Assembly (NCBI GenBank): GCA_023430545.1
Contig: JAEZAF010000205.1
Location: 1 to 14,503 of the forward strand
Length of the DNA stretch: 14,503 nt
Reading direction: 5' to 3'
DNA from: Chloroflexota bacterium
Lineage (GTDB): Bacteria; Chloroflexota; Anaerolineae; Aggregatilineales; Phototrophicaceae
Part shown: positions 6,891-13,696 of the stretch, in pieces
Numbering within the stretch: position 1 is the first letter of the stretch
Layout of the letters: the number at the start of each line of letters is the position of its first letter
The notes under the pieces: generated by a model
What the model saw: only the letters and a program-made list of their open reading frames with translations
The model's database searches: none
What the model was told of the DNA's origin: nothing
Made by a program: the position numbers and the translations under genes

Positions 6891-7997
6891 ATGATGCGTA
6901 AATTAGTGACTATTCTGCTCTTACTGCTTACTTTTGGTGTTGCACAGGCTCAGGAAGACTCCATTACCCTGACTTTGGCCGCCTATACCACCCCCCGCGA
7001 AGCTTACGTCGAGATTATCCCGCTGTTTCAGGCCTACTGGCTGGAACAGACCGGGCAGCAGGTCAACTTTCAGGAGTCATATCTGGGTTCCGGCGCACAG
7101 TCACGCGCTGTGGCGGGTGGCTTTGAAGCCGACATCGTCGCGCTGTCACTGGAACGCGATGTCACCCGTCTGGTGGATGCCGGTCTGATCACCCACGACT
7201 GGCAAAACAATGACTACAACGGGATGATCAGCACCTCGCTGGTTACCTTCGTAGTGCGTCCCGGCAACCCGCTCGGTATTCAGGACTGGGCAGATCTGGC
7301 GAAAGACGGTGTCGAGATCCTCACCCCTGATCCGGCCACCAGCGGCGGCGCACAGTGGAACGTGATGGCGGCCTACGGGGCGGCCTATCGCGGACAGGTC
7401 GCCGGCTACGAAGCAAATGAGGCTGGCGCGTATCAGTTCCTCGTGGATCTGCTCAGCAATGTCAGTGTGCTGGACCCCGGCGCACGTGAGAGCGTCATTA
7501 CCTACAGTAACGGCATCGGTGATGTGCTGCTCACCTACGAAAACGAATATTACGCAGGCATTGCCGCTGGCGACGAGTACGAAATCGTCTATCCCTCTTC
7601 GACCATTCTGATCGAAAACCCGGTCGCCGTGGTCGATGCTTACGCTGATACGCACGGCGTACGTGAGGCGGCTGAGGCCTTCGTCCAGTTCCTGTACACA
7701 CCGGAAGCACAGGCCATCTTCGCATCGAAGGGCTATCGTCCGCCCGTGTTGAAGTCGCTCACCAATCCTGATACCGCCGTTGAAGGTGAAGAATCCGCAG
7801 CGACTGAGGAAGCGGCCACAACCGAAGAAGCAGAACCAGTCGAGTTCTGGGCAGAAGGCCAACTGGACGAGACGATCTTCCCGCCGGTCGCCGACATCTT
7901 CACCATCTTTGATTTCGGCGGATGGGACGAAGTCGGTGCGAACTTCTTCAGTGAGAACACCATTTTCGCCCAGGCAATTGCCGAAGCACAGGAGTAA
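6891..7997 (+). CDS. Sulfate-type (oxyanion) ABC transporter substrate-binding protein
   Basis: A 368-residue extracytoplasmic binding protein of the Sbp/CysP family. Residues 1-20 are a signal peptide (MRK, a Leu-rich core, then A-Q-A before Gln21) for signal peptidase I; there is no lipobox cysteine. Family blocks are AAYTTPREAYVEI, SYLGSGAQSRAV, DIVALSLERDV, RPGNPLGIQDWADL, TPDPATSGGAQWNVMAAYG and DPGAR, with the ligand-binding Ser-Gly-Gly loop intact. Two ligand contacts known from enterobacterial Sbp differ: Asp11 aligns with Thr in YTTPRE, and Trp192 aligns with Tyr216. An acidic Glu/Ala/Thr insert (~292-320) interrupts the C-terminal lobe before FPPVADIFTIFDFGGW. The protein has no cysteine. 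The start at 6891 has AAAGGG at 7-nt spacing; the next codon (6894) is also ATG. It is the first gene of the operon. Sulfate is the best guess; thiosulfate or another tetrahedral oxyanion is possible. Confidence 0.88.
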   Translation: MMRKLVTILLLLLTFGVAQAQEDSITLTLAAYTTPREAYVEIIPLFQAYWLEQTGQQVNFQESYLGSGAQSRAVAGGFEADIVALSLERDVTRLVDAGLITHDWQNNDYNGMISTSLVTFVVRPGNPLGIQDWADLAKDGVEILTPDPATSGGAQWNVMAAYGAAYRGQVAGYEANEAGAYQFLVDLLSNVSVLDPGARESVITYSNGIGDVLLTYENEYYAGIAAGDEYEIVYPSSTILIENPVAVVDAYADTHGVREAAEAFVQFLYTPEAQAIFASKGYRPPVLKSLTNPDTAVEGEESAATEEAATTEEAEPVEFWAEGQLDETIFPPVADIFTIFDFGGWDEVGANFFSENTIFAQAIAEAQE

Positions 7998-8001
7998 CCC
8001 T

Positions 8002-8874
8002 ATGGCTGAAGCCGCACTTCGATCAGGTCGATCCAACCGATCAGCCGCAGAAGGCGCTCAGCTCAACCCCCAGGTTCCATTTGGAGCCTGGGGGCTTCGT
8101 GCTGCTGCGCTCACGTATCTGCTGGTATTGGTGGCCGCGCCAGTCCTGATTATCGCCTTTGAGGGACTGCGTAACGGCTGGGACATCTTCTGGGGGACCA
8201 TCAGCCAGCCAGTCGCGGCCAGTGCCATCTGGCTCAGCGTGTGGACAGCAGCGCTGATGGCCGTCATCAACACCCTCATGGGGACACTGACCGCCTACGT
8301 CCTTGTCCATTACCGTTTCCCCGGCAAGCGCCTGCTCGATACCATCATCGACCTGCCCTTCGCCATCCCCACGCTGGTGACCGGTGTGATGCTGGTGCTG
8401 CTCTACGGCCCGCAGACCGTGATCGGCAGCTTTCTTCAGAAGAACATGGGCATCCGCATTCTGTTCGCCCCACCAGGGATCGTACTGGCGCTGATGTTTA
8501 TCAGCTATCCGTTCGTGATCCGGGCGGTACAGCCGGTACTGGCAAAACTGGATCTGAATCAGGAAGAGGCGGCACATACTTTAGGCGCTTCCAAATGGAC
8601 GACCTTCCGCCGGATTGTGCTGCCCGCCATTCTGCCTGCGATGGTCACGGGCGGCATGCTGAGCTTTGCACGAGCGCTGGGTGAATTCGGCTCACTGGCG
8701 ATTGTCGCAGGCAACATCCCGATGAAAACCCAGGTCGCGACCGTCTATATCTACGGTCAGGTGGAGGGCGGCAATCTGCCCGCCGCCAGCGCCGTGTCAC
8801 TGGTGCTGCTGCTGATCGCGCTCGTCACCACGCTGCTTGCCGACAGTTTTATGAGGAGGCGTCAGCATGCGTGA
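8002..8874 (+). CDS. cysT: Sulfate ABC transporter permease, CysT (CysU) type
   Basis: A 290-residue inner-membrane permease that pairs with the CysW-type protein to form the translocation pore. There are about six hydrophobic helices. The EAA loop EEAAHTLGASKWTTFRRIVLP (starting at residue 188) contacts the ATPase, and ARALGEFGS follows in the usual place. The first ~32 residues are a polar extension beyond the common family core, which begins near 'LRAAALTYLLVLVAAPVLI'. The ATG at 8002 is chosen over upstream in-frame positions that overlap the binding-protein gene, because GGAG at 7991-7994 gives 7-nt spacing and the stop of the previous gene is 4 nt away. Codons 22-31 form a 12-bp RNA hairpin (see separate entry). 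The gene overlaps cysW by 8 nt. Confidence 0.9.
   Translation: MAEAALRSGRSNRSAAEGAQLNPQVPFGAWGLRAAALTYLLVLVAAPVLIIAFEGLRNGWDIFWGTISQPVAASAIWLSVWTAALMAVINTLMGTLTAYVLVHYRFPGKRLLDTIIDLPFAIPTLVTGVMLVLLYGPQTVIGSFLQKNMGIRILFAPPGIVLALMFISYPFVIRAVQPVLAKLDLNQEEAAHTLGASKWTTFRRIVLPAILPAMVTGGMLSFARALGEFGSLAIVAGNIPMKTQVATVYIYGQVEGGNLPAASAVSLVLLLIALVTTLLADSFMRRRQHA
8067..8094 (+). promoter_or_regulatory. Strong intragenic RNA hairpin at the start of the cysT-type gene
   Basis: CCCCCAGGTTCC (8067-8078) pairs with GGAGCCTGGGGG (8083-8094) around an ATTT loop. That is 12 continuous pairs in RNA, 11 Watson-Crick and one G-U. It lies 70 nt after the stop of the abundant binding-protein gene and within the non-conserved N-terminal extension of the permease. 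No T-run follows, so it is not a simple terminator. It could protect the 3' end of a processed binding-protein mRNA or slow ribosomes or polymerase to lower permease output (inference). Confidence 0.55.
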
Positions 8875-9694
8875 GCAGCCCATTCGTTCATGGACACAGG
8901 CAGGTATGGTTTTACTCGCCGTCGCTTATGCCGCCGTATTACTGGTCGCGCCGCTGATCGCAATCTTCAGCGAGGCACTGGCTGAAGGACTCGGCGCGGT
9001 GTGGGCTGCCATTACCACACCCGATGCCCTGAATGCCCTGCGCCTGACGTTTTTTCTGGCGATTCTCGCATCGATCATCAATGTCGTACTCGGCGTGATC
9101 AGCGCATGGGTGCTGGTGCGTCATCAGTTTCCCGGCAAGCGGTTGATCAATGCGCTGGTCGATCTGCCGTTTGTGATTTCACCTGTGATCGTCGGCTTCG
9201 TGATTATTGTCTTCTTCGGTCGGCAGGGCTGGCTGAAGGATTTACCGATCCAGATCGCCTTTTCGCTGCCGGGGATGCTGCTGGTCACTGTATTCGTCTC
9301 GCTGCCGTTTGTGATCCGTGAAGTCATGCCCGTGCTGGCATCGCTCACCATCGAGCAGGAAGAAGCGGCCTACACCTTAGGGGCCAGCCGCTGGCTGGTC
9401 TTCCGCCGGATCATCTTTCCGGCCATCCGACATGCTATTTTTTACGGTATCGTCCTGACACTGGCGCGGTCGCTGGGTGAATTCGGCGCGGTCGCCGTGG
9501 CAGGTGGCGGTGTGCAGGGTGTGACCGAGACCGCTACGATTTATATTTTTCGTTCCATTCATGATCGCAACGACATTGCCGCCTACAGCATGGCGATCCT
9601 GCTGGGTGCGATCTCAGTGCTGGTTTTATTGATTATGAACTGGCTGCGAGGCCGGTCGGTTGTGAAAGAGGGAATCGATGTCCATCATCCTTGA
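8867..9694 (+). CDS. cysW: Sulfate ABC transporter permease, CysW type
   Basis: A 275-residue inner-membrane permease, the second half of the pore. It begins with a membrane segment ('MVLLAVAYAAVLLVAPLIAIF') and carries the EAA loop EEAAYTLGASRWLVFRRIIFP from residue 165, then ARSLGEFGAVAVAGG. It is clearly paralogous to the preceding permease (HQFPGKRLI/HYRFPGKRLL, DLPFVISP/DLPFAIPT). The start has a near-perfect AGGAGG (8854-8859) at 7-nt spacing, inside the end of cysT. It overlaps the ATPase gene by 17 nt, so stoichiometric coupled translation is likely. The CysW assignment rests on order and on the shorter N-terminus. Confidence 0.9.
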   Translation: MREQPIRSWTQAGMVLLAVAYAAVLLVAPLIAIFSEALAEGLGAVWAAITTPDALNALRLTFFLAILASIINVVLGVISAWVLVRHQFPGKRLINALVDLPFVISPVIVGFVIIVFFGRQGWLKDLPIQIAFSLPGMLLVTVFVSLPFVIREVMPVLASLTIEQEEAAYTLGASRWLVFRRIIFPAIRHAIFYGIVLTLARSLGEFGAVAVAGGGVQGVTETATIYIFRSIHDRNDIAAYSMAILLGAISVLVLLIMNWLRGRSVVKEGIDVHHP

Positions 9695-10739
9695 TCAGGT
9701 GACAAAGATTTACGGGCCACAGGTTGTGGTGAAGGATATCTCGCTTGAGATCGAACAGGGCGAATTGTTTGTGCTGCTTGGGCCAAGTGGGAGCGGTAAA
9801 AGCACACTGCTTCGGATGATCGCTGGCCTTGCTTCTCTGGACAGTGGCCGCATCGAACTGAATGGACGGGATGTCACCCACCTGCCACCGCAGAAACGCG
9901 GGACGGGTTTTGTTTTTCAGAATTACTCCCTGTTCCAGCAGATGACGGTCGCGCAGAATATCGCCTTCGGGCTGGAGATCCAGCGTGTGCCGCGTGCACA
10001 GCGCGATCAGCGTGTGCGTGAACTGCTGGAACTCATCGGCCTGAGCGACATGGGCAGGCGGCTTCCGTCTCAGCTTTCCGGTGGACAGCAGCAGCGTGTC
10101 GCGGTGGCGCGGGCGCTGGCACAGCAGCCGGATGTCCTGCTGCTGGATGAACCGTTCGGCGCACTGGATGTCAAGATTCGCAGCCAGCTTCGCCAGAACC
10201 TGCGTGAGATTCAACAGCGGCTGAACGTCACCGCCATTCTCGTGACACATGATCAGGAAGAGGCATTCGAACTGGCGGACCGCATCGGCGTGATCGACGG
10301 CGGCCACCTCCTCGAAGTCGGCACACCCGATCAGCTCTACCGCTACCCGCAGCACCGTTTTACCGCCACCTTTCTGGGCAATACCAACCTGCTTCCGGCG
10401 CGGCGAAATGGTACACTGGTCTCATTGGGTGACAAGGACTTCCCGGCCCCACCGAAGACTGAGCATTTCTCCGGCCAGATGGTGGACCTGATGACGCGCC
10501 CGGAATCAGTCGATATCGGGCTGAAGGAAGCCGATGTCCGTGGTCATATTCTGGGGCACGGCCAGGTGCTGTCGATCACCTTTGCTGGCGCGGCGGAACG
10601 GGTGGCCGTGCAGCTTCCAGACTATGAAGCTCCGATACAGGTACTGGTTAACCTGAATCGCACTCGCGAGCTGGGGATTCGCCCCGGTGATGAGGTATGG
10701 ATAGGGCTGCGAGATTACCATCTGCTGCCGTTGAATTAG
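9678..10739 (+). CDS. cysA: Sulfate ABC transporter ATP-binding protein, CysA type
   Basis: A 353-residue cytoplasmic ATPase that drives import through the two permeases. It has Walker A GPSGSGKST (35-43), Q-loop Gln81 (FVFQNYSLF), signature LSGGQQQR (133-140), Walker B VLLLDEPFGALD with the DEP at 157-159, and switch His191 (VTHDQEEA). The C-terminal ~115 residues form the regulatory/TOBE-like extension seen in CysA/PotA/MalK-type ATPases ('MTRPESVDI' and later 'RELGIRPGDEVWIGL'). The start at 9678 is preceded by GAGGGA at 9668-9673 with short spacing, inside the end of cysW. All catalytic motifs are intact. Its stop codon TAG is directly followed by the ATG of the next gene. Confidence 0.93.
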   Translation: MSIILDQVTKIYGPQVVVKDISLEIEQGELFVLLGPSGSGKSTLLRMIAGLASLDSGRIELNGRDVTHLPPQKRGTGFVFQNYSLFQQMTVAQNIAFGLEIQRVPRAQRDQRVRELLELIGLSDMGRRLPSQLSGGQQQRVAVARALAQQPDVLLLDEPFGALDVKIRSQLRQNLREIQQRLNVTAILVTHDQEEAFELADRIGVIDGGHLLEVGTPDQLYRYPQHRFTATFLGNTNLLPARRNGTLVSLGDKDFPAPPKTEHFSGQMVDLMTRPESVDIGLKEADVRGHILGHGQVLSITFAGAAERVAVQLPDYEAPIQVLVNLNRTRELGIRPGDEVWIGLRDYHLLPLN

Positions 10740-11672
10740 ATGTTCATGTTTCCACTGCTCTCGCTTTCACACATCGAGATGGACCCCGAACTGGCGCGGC
10801 GACTGCCGCGCCGTTTGGCGTATTATCACCTGGCACTGCCGATCGCCGAAGACGACGATCAGGTGACCATTGCAATGGCCTATCCTGAAAATCACCGTGT
10901 GGTCGAGGTGATTCAGACCGCGTTAGGGACGCCAGTGATTCCGGTCCGCAGCCACGCTGACGATATCCGCCGCGTACTGGATACCGTCTGGCAGCCGCAG
11001 GACGACATCGAGCGCACAGGTCTGGTCTGCTGGACGCTGGATGAAACCAACGCATCAGCGCTTTACAGCTATGGGGAAGGCATCGCCACCGCGCTGGCCC
11101 TCACACAGAGCCTGAACGCAGCCCCAAACACTGAAGCCTTTATCGAGCACATTCGCGAACCCCGTCCGGCGCTGGTCCTCTGCCAGACGACGGAACCCAA
11201 AACCCACAGCGATCTGCTGACGCATGTCTCGACCTCGATCATGATGCTGCGGGGAAGCTACTCCCCACCCAAACGGATTCTGCACGTGCTTCGCGGCCAT
11301 ACGCCGGACAAACGGACGCTCGACTGGGTGATCCCGATTGCACAGCACTACGACGCGCAGATCACCCTGCTGGTAGCGGCGACTGCGGTTGAGCCTCGGC
11401 GCGGGAACCCGCTGATGAGTGACTTCGCCAGCCTCATCCTGCCGGAGCATCCCGCGCATGTGATGGAATATGGCCAGATGCTCGCCAGCATGAATCTGCA
11501 TGGGCGCATCCGCGTCACTAACGGTCTGCTGGAAGACGGGCTTCAGCAGACCCTGGAAGCGGAGCCTTACGATCTGGTCGCCATCGCCACCGAGAATAAT
11601 GGGAAATTCGTCAAAAGTGTGCTGGCCCGCCTCAGCCATAACACCAGCAACTTTCTGGTCATCAAGCCGTGA
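10740..11672 (+). CDS. GspE/MshE N-terminal-like domain fused to universal stress protein-like domains
   Basis: A 310-residue soluble protein. Residues ~14-84 resemble the GspE/MshE N-terminal domain ('DPELARRLPRRLAYYHLALPIAEDDDQVTIAMAYPENHRVVEV', then 'PVIPVRSHADDIRRVL'), a fold that in MshE-type proteins binds cyclic di-GMP; only the second half of that binding module is visible. Residues ~178-310 look like a UspA domain (KRILHVLRG, then a second half ending NFLVIKP), and residues ~95-170 may be a more diverged copy. The Usp ATP-binding pattern GxxGx9G(S/T) is not preserved near 'IATENNGKFVKSV', so ATP binding is doubtful. The start abuts the cysA stop with no gap (TAGATG) and has no Shine-Dalgarno, so translation must rely on coupling to cysA. 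ATG at 10746 is an alternative. Role unknown; the context suggests a link to transporter activity or stress. Confidence 0.7.
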   Translation: MFMFPLLSLSHIEMDPELARRLPRRLAYYHLALPIAEDDDQVTIAMAYPENHRVVEVIQTALGTPVIPVRSHADDIRRVLDTVWQPQDDIERTGLVCWTLDETNASALYSYGEGIATALALTQSLNAAPNTEAFIEHIREPRPALVLCQTTEPKTHSDLLTHVSTSIMMLRGSYSPPKRILHVLRGHTPDKRTLDWVIPIAQHYDAQITLLVAATAVEPRRGNPLMSDFASLILPEHPAHVMEYGQMLASMNLHGRIRVTNGLLEDGLQQTLEAEPYDLVAIATENNGKFVKSVLARLSHNTSNFLVIKP

Positions 11673-11730
11673 TAAGTGCAGAGCGGGGACCATCAGACTT
11701 GACCAACTGCGTGTCCTAATTTGCCCCTGA

Positions 11731-12513
11731 TTACCGCAGCAGCGACGCCGCGCCATCCACGAAGAGTTCGATACCGGAGACGTGACGGCTCAGGTCCGAC
11801 GCAAGGAACAGACAGGCATCCGCCACTTCGAACGGATCACCCTTGCCTTCATCCACTGCCGGACTGCCCTTCGGAAGCTCGATCTCAATGCCGATTTTCT
11901 CGATATTTCGTTCCTCGGTGCGTTCCCCGATGCTGGTTTCGACAAAACCGGGGCAGATCGCATTACAGCGGATACTGTGCTGCCCAAGTTCCAGCGCCAT
12001 GATCTTCATGAAGGCCGCCTGCCCCGCCTTTGACGTACTGTAGGCGCTGGTCCCCGGATTGGAGAAGGTGCGCGTGCCGTTCACACTGCTGGTGATGATA
12101 ATACTCCCGCTTCCGTTGCGCTTCAGGTGTGGGACGGCGTAATGCACGGTGAGGAAGGTGCCCTTCAGATTGATGCTCAGCGTCTTGTCCCATTCGTCAG
12201 GCTTCAGCTCGTCCACCGGTGCCCACACGCCGTTGACGCCGGCATTGGCGAAGACAATATCAAGCTTGCCGAACTGCTCCACCGTCGTCTTGATGGCACG
12301 CTCGACCGAATCCGCATCGCTGACATCGCATTCAATGTAGATCGCCCTGCCACCCTGACTCTCGATCTGGGCGCGCAGCTTTTCGCCATCCTCATTCTGA
12401 ACATCAGCCAGCGCGACGGCAGCCCCTTCCTGCGCGAAGCGGCGTGCAGTCGCCTCTCCGATGCCGCTGGCCGCCCCTGTGATAAACGCGACTTTGTCGT
12501 CTAACATCCCCAT
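11731..12513 (-). CDS. Short-chain dehydrogenase/reductase (classical SDR)
   Basis: A 260-residue Rossmann-fold oxidoreductase of the classical SDR family. It has the cofactor motif TGAASGIG (12-19), Asp37 after the second strand (favouring NAD(H)), NAG (90-92), Asn115, the Ser142/143 region, and the catalytic YSTSK with Tyr158 and Lys162, followed by CPGFVET. The C-terminal half contains 'HVSGIELFVDGA', the usual SDR ending. The start at 12513 is chosen over in-frame TTG (12540) and ATG (12528) codons because AGGAG (12525-12521) lies 7 nt before it. The second Met (residue 3) is also possible. The substrate cannot be told from sequence. It is convergent with the transporter operon (58-nt gap, no clear terminator seen) and follows the channel gene by 87 nt, so the two could be co-transcribed; a weak -10-like TAAAAT (12583-12578) also allows its own promoter. 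Confidence 0.92.
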   Translation of the reverse strand: MGMLDDKVAFITGAASGIGEATARRFAQEGAAVALADVQNEDGEKLRAQIESQGGRAIYIECDVSDADSVERAIKTTVEQFGKLDIVFANAGVNGVWAPVDELKPDEWDKTLSINLKGTFLTVHYAVPHLKRNGSGSIIITSSVNGTRTFSNPGTSAYSTSKAGQAAFMKIMALELGQHSIRCNAICPGFVETSIGERTEERNIEKIGIEIELPKGSPAVDEGKGDPFEVADACLFLASDLSRHVSGIELFVDGAASLLR

Positions 12514-12600
12514 GGTGGTGCTCCTCATCGCTGATCTCAACTGATGAGTGATTGTTGCTGGTTCAGTTAACAGCCGTATTTTAATTGGCTGAGTTTTTCA

Positions 12601-13470
12601 TCAGATTGCATCCGGGTGAGATGGACGCTGTTCAAGCTGTATAAGAAGGATCTGCATCTGACTTTGCACCGCGCTCAACTGCGCCTGAAGAGAGAGGTCA
12701 CTGGGGATCGGTGGTGGCGGTGCTTCCTGACGATCGCGGTCCACACCGATAAAATAGCTGGCGAGTGCCGCTGTAATGTAACCGAATACCACCAATGCGT
12801 AGATTGACAGCATCCAGCACAGGATGCGCCCCTCTGCTGTCTGTGGCCAATATTCTGACCCCAGTGTCGTCATCAGCATGGCCGTCCACCAGACAGCATC
12901 GCCATAATTCCGAAAACCCGCGTCCGGGTCGATCTGGTCTGTCACACCGGACTCGTAAAGAGACTGTGGACTCTCAAACAGCAGCATGGCCGCAGCGCCA
13001 GCAAAAGTCACGACGATGGTGAACGCCACCACAAATCCTACATTGCGCCGCCCTAATGTCTTGGCAGTCGCACGCATCCCCCGGTTCAGGCTAGTGACCA
13101 ACCGCACAAAGCTCACTGTGCGCAACGTGCGCGATGCACCCAGCAGGCGGAACGCCCGGAAGATACGCAGGACGCGCAGGGCTGGTAGTAAGAGTGAAAG
13201 CGCGGTCAGCCAGTTGCGCCGCAGATACTGCCGTTTATGGGGTGCAATGATGAATTCGATAACGAAATCAACGATGAACAATATCCAGATGATATTGGAG
13301 ATGGCTTGCAGCAGAGGCGTCAGCCCCTGAATGAAGTCGATGATCAGCAGGCCGAGCCAGACAAAAGCCAGCGCGGTCATCAGTTTATCGGTCAGGGTAT
13401 TGATGTGTGTCAGCAGTTCCCACCGCGCCTCATGCAGATCAGCTTCGTATTCATGGGTTGGATTCGTCAT
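12601..13470 (-). CDS. Six-transmembrane voltage-gated-like cation channel with atypical pore motif
   Basis: A 289-residue membrane protein of the ion-transport/Kch type. Helices: S1 ~31-49, S2 ~57-76, S3 ~84-97, and S4 ~97-118 with arginines every third residue (Arg99, 102, 105, 108, then 114 and 117). S5 is ~143-165, the pore loop ~190-209 and S6 ~215-243. The S4 pattern is that of a voltage sensor. The pore reads MTTLGSEYWP (200-209) where potassium channels have TVGYGD, so ion selectivity is not predictable. After S6 there is a Pro stretch (251-254) and a probable coiled coil (~258-282, 'LQAQLSAVQSQMQILLIQ') that could drive assembly; no nucleotide-binding or RCK domain is present. The start has AGGAG (13484-13480) at 9-nt spacing. 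A GATAAT hexamer lies upstream on the minus strand (near 13525) without a convincing -35. Confidence 0.85.
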   Translation of the reverse strand: MTNPTHEYEADLHEARWELLTHINTLTDKLMTALAFVWLGLLIIDFIQGLTPLLQAISNIIWILFIVDFVIEFIIAPHKRQYLRRNWLTALSLLLPALRVLRIFRAFRLLGASRTLRTVSFVRLVTSLNRGMRATAKTLGRRNVGFVVAFTIVVTFAGAAAMLLFESPQSLYESGVTDQIDPDAGFRNYGDAVWWTAMLMTTLGSEYWPQTAEGRILCWMLSIYALVVFGYITAALASYFIGVDRDRQEAPPPPIPSDLSLQAQLSAVQSQMQILLIQLEQRPSHPDAI

Positions 13471-13538
13471 ACTGAATAACTCCTGTTAAGCCCCGTAAAC
13501 ATCCTCATGAATACCGCATTATCCTGTTAGGCAAATTA

Positions 13539-13575
13539 AAAACGGGTTTGCAAAGTCATTCCGCAAACCCGTTTT
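13539..13575 (-). terminator. Strong rho-independent terminator of the right-hand TPR gene
   Basis: A perfect 13-bp inverted repeat pairs AAAACGGGTTTGC (13539-13551) with GCAAACCCGTTTT (13563-13575) around an 11-nt loop. Read on the minus strand the stem is followed by five T residues and then AATTTG, and it lies about 120 nt after the stop of the TPR gene. It could act in both directions, but no plus-strand gene precedes it. It separates the TPR gene from the channel gene. Confidence 0.8.
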
Positions 13576-13639
13576 CACATAATGATTTGGATGTTGTGTG
13601 TCACTTGGAGCGGATTAGAAACGTCGTCATCAGCAGCGC

Positions 13640-13676
13640 GGACAAAGTTTGTCCTGTCCGATGTGTAGAATACACA
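13640..13676. promoter_or_regulatory. Two adjacent operator-like palindromes in the TPR/channel gap
   Basis: Site one is GGACAAA-G-TTTGTCC (13640-13654) and site two is TGTGTA-GAA-TACACA (13662-13676), both perfect. CGGACA (13639-13644) can alternatively pair with TGTCCG (13655-13660). They lie between the TPR stop and its terminator, so they could be protein-binding sites or structure in the TPR 3' UTR. No family is recognised. The 226-nt gap (13471-13696) otherwise holds only the terminator and the channel's ribosome binding site. Confidence 0.35.
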
Positions 13677-13696
13677 GGTGGGATACTTCCCTGTAC

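Noticed and set aside
7146..8036. Long open frame on the minus strand opposite the binding-protein gene
   Set aside because: It is antisense to a clearly conserved Sbp-family gene, has no recognisable domain or ribosome binding site, and its composition is that of a shadow frame in GC-rich DNA.
9633..10355. Minus-strand open frame opposite cysA
   Set aside because: The plus strand encodes an ATPase with every motif intact; the antisense translation shows no family features.
6891..10739. Molybdate or phosphate transporter
   Set aside because: Two separate permeases, the CysA-type ATPase with long C-terminal extension and the SBP blocks TSGGAQWN, SYLGSGAQS and DPGAR point to the sulfate family; PstS and ModA signatures are absent.
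11673..11730. Possible bidirectional terminator between the convergent operon and SDR gene
   Set aside because: Only a GGAC/GTCC 4-bp pairing over a long loop could be found, too weak to call.
11055..11756. Minus-strand open frame opposite the stress-protein-like gene
   Set aside because: It overlaps the end of the SDR gene and the whole second half of a recognisable Usp-like protein; no conserved pattern is seen in its translation.
12571..12598. Plus-strand terminator-like hairpin (CAGCC/GGCTG then TTTTT) between the channel and SDR genes
   Set aside because: The stem is only 5 bp, and no plus-strand gene reads into it; both flanking genes are on the minus strand, where no T-run follows the stem.
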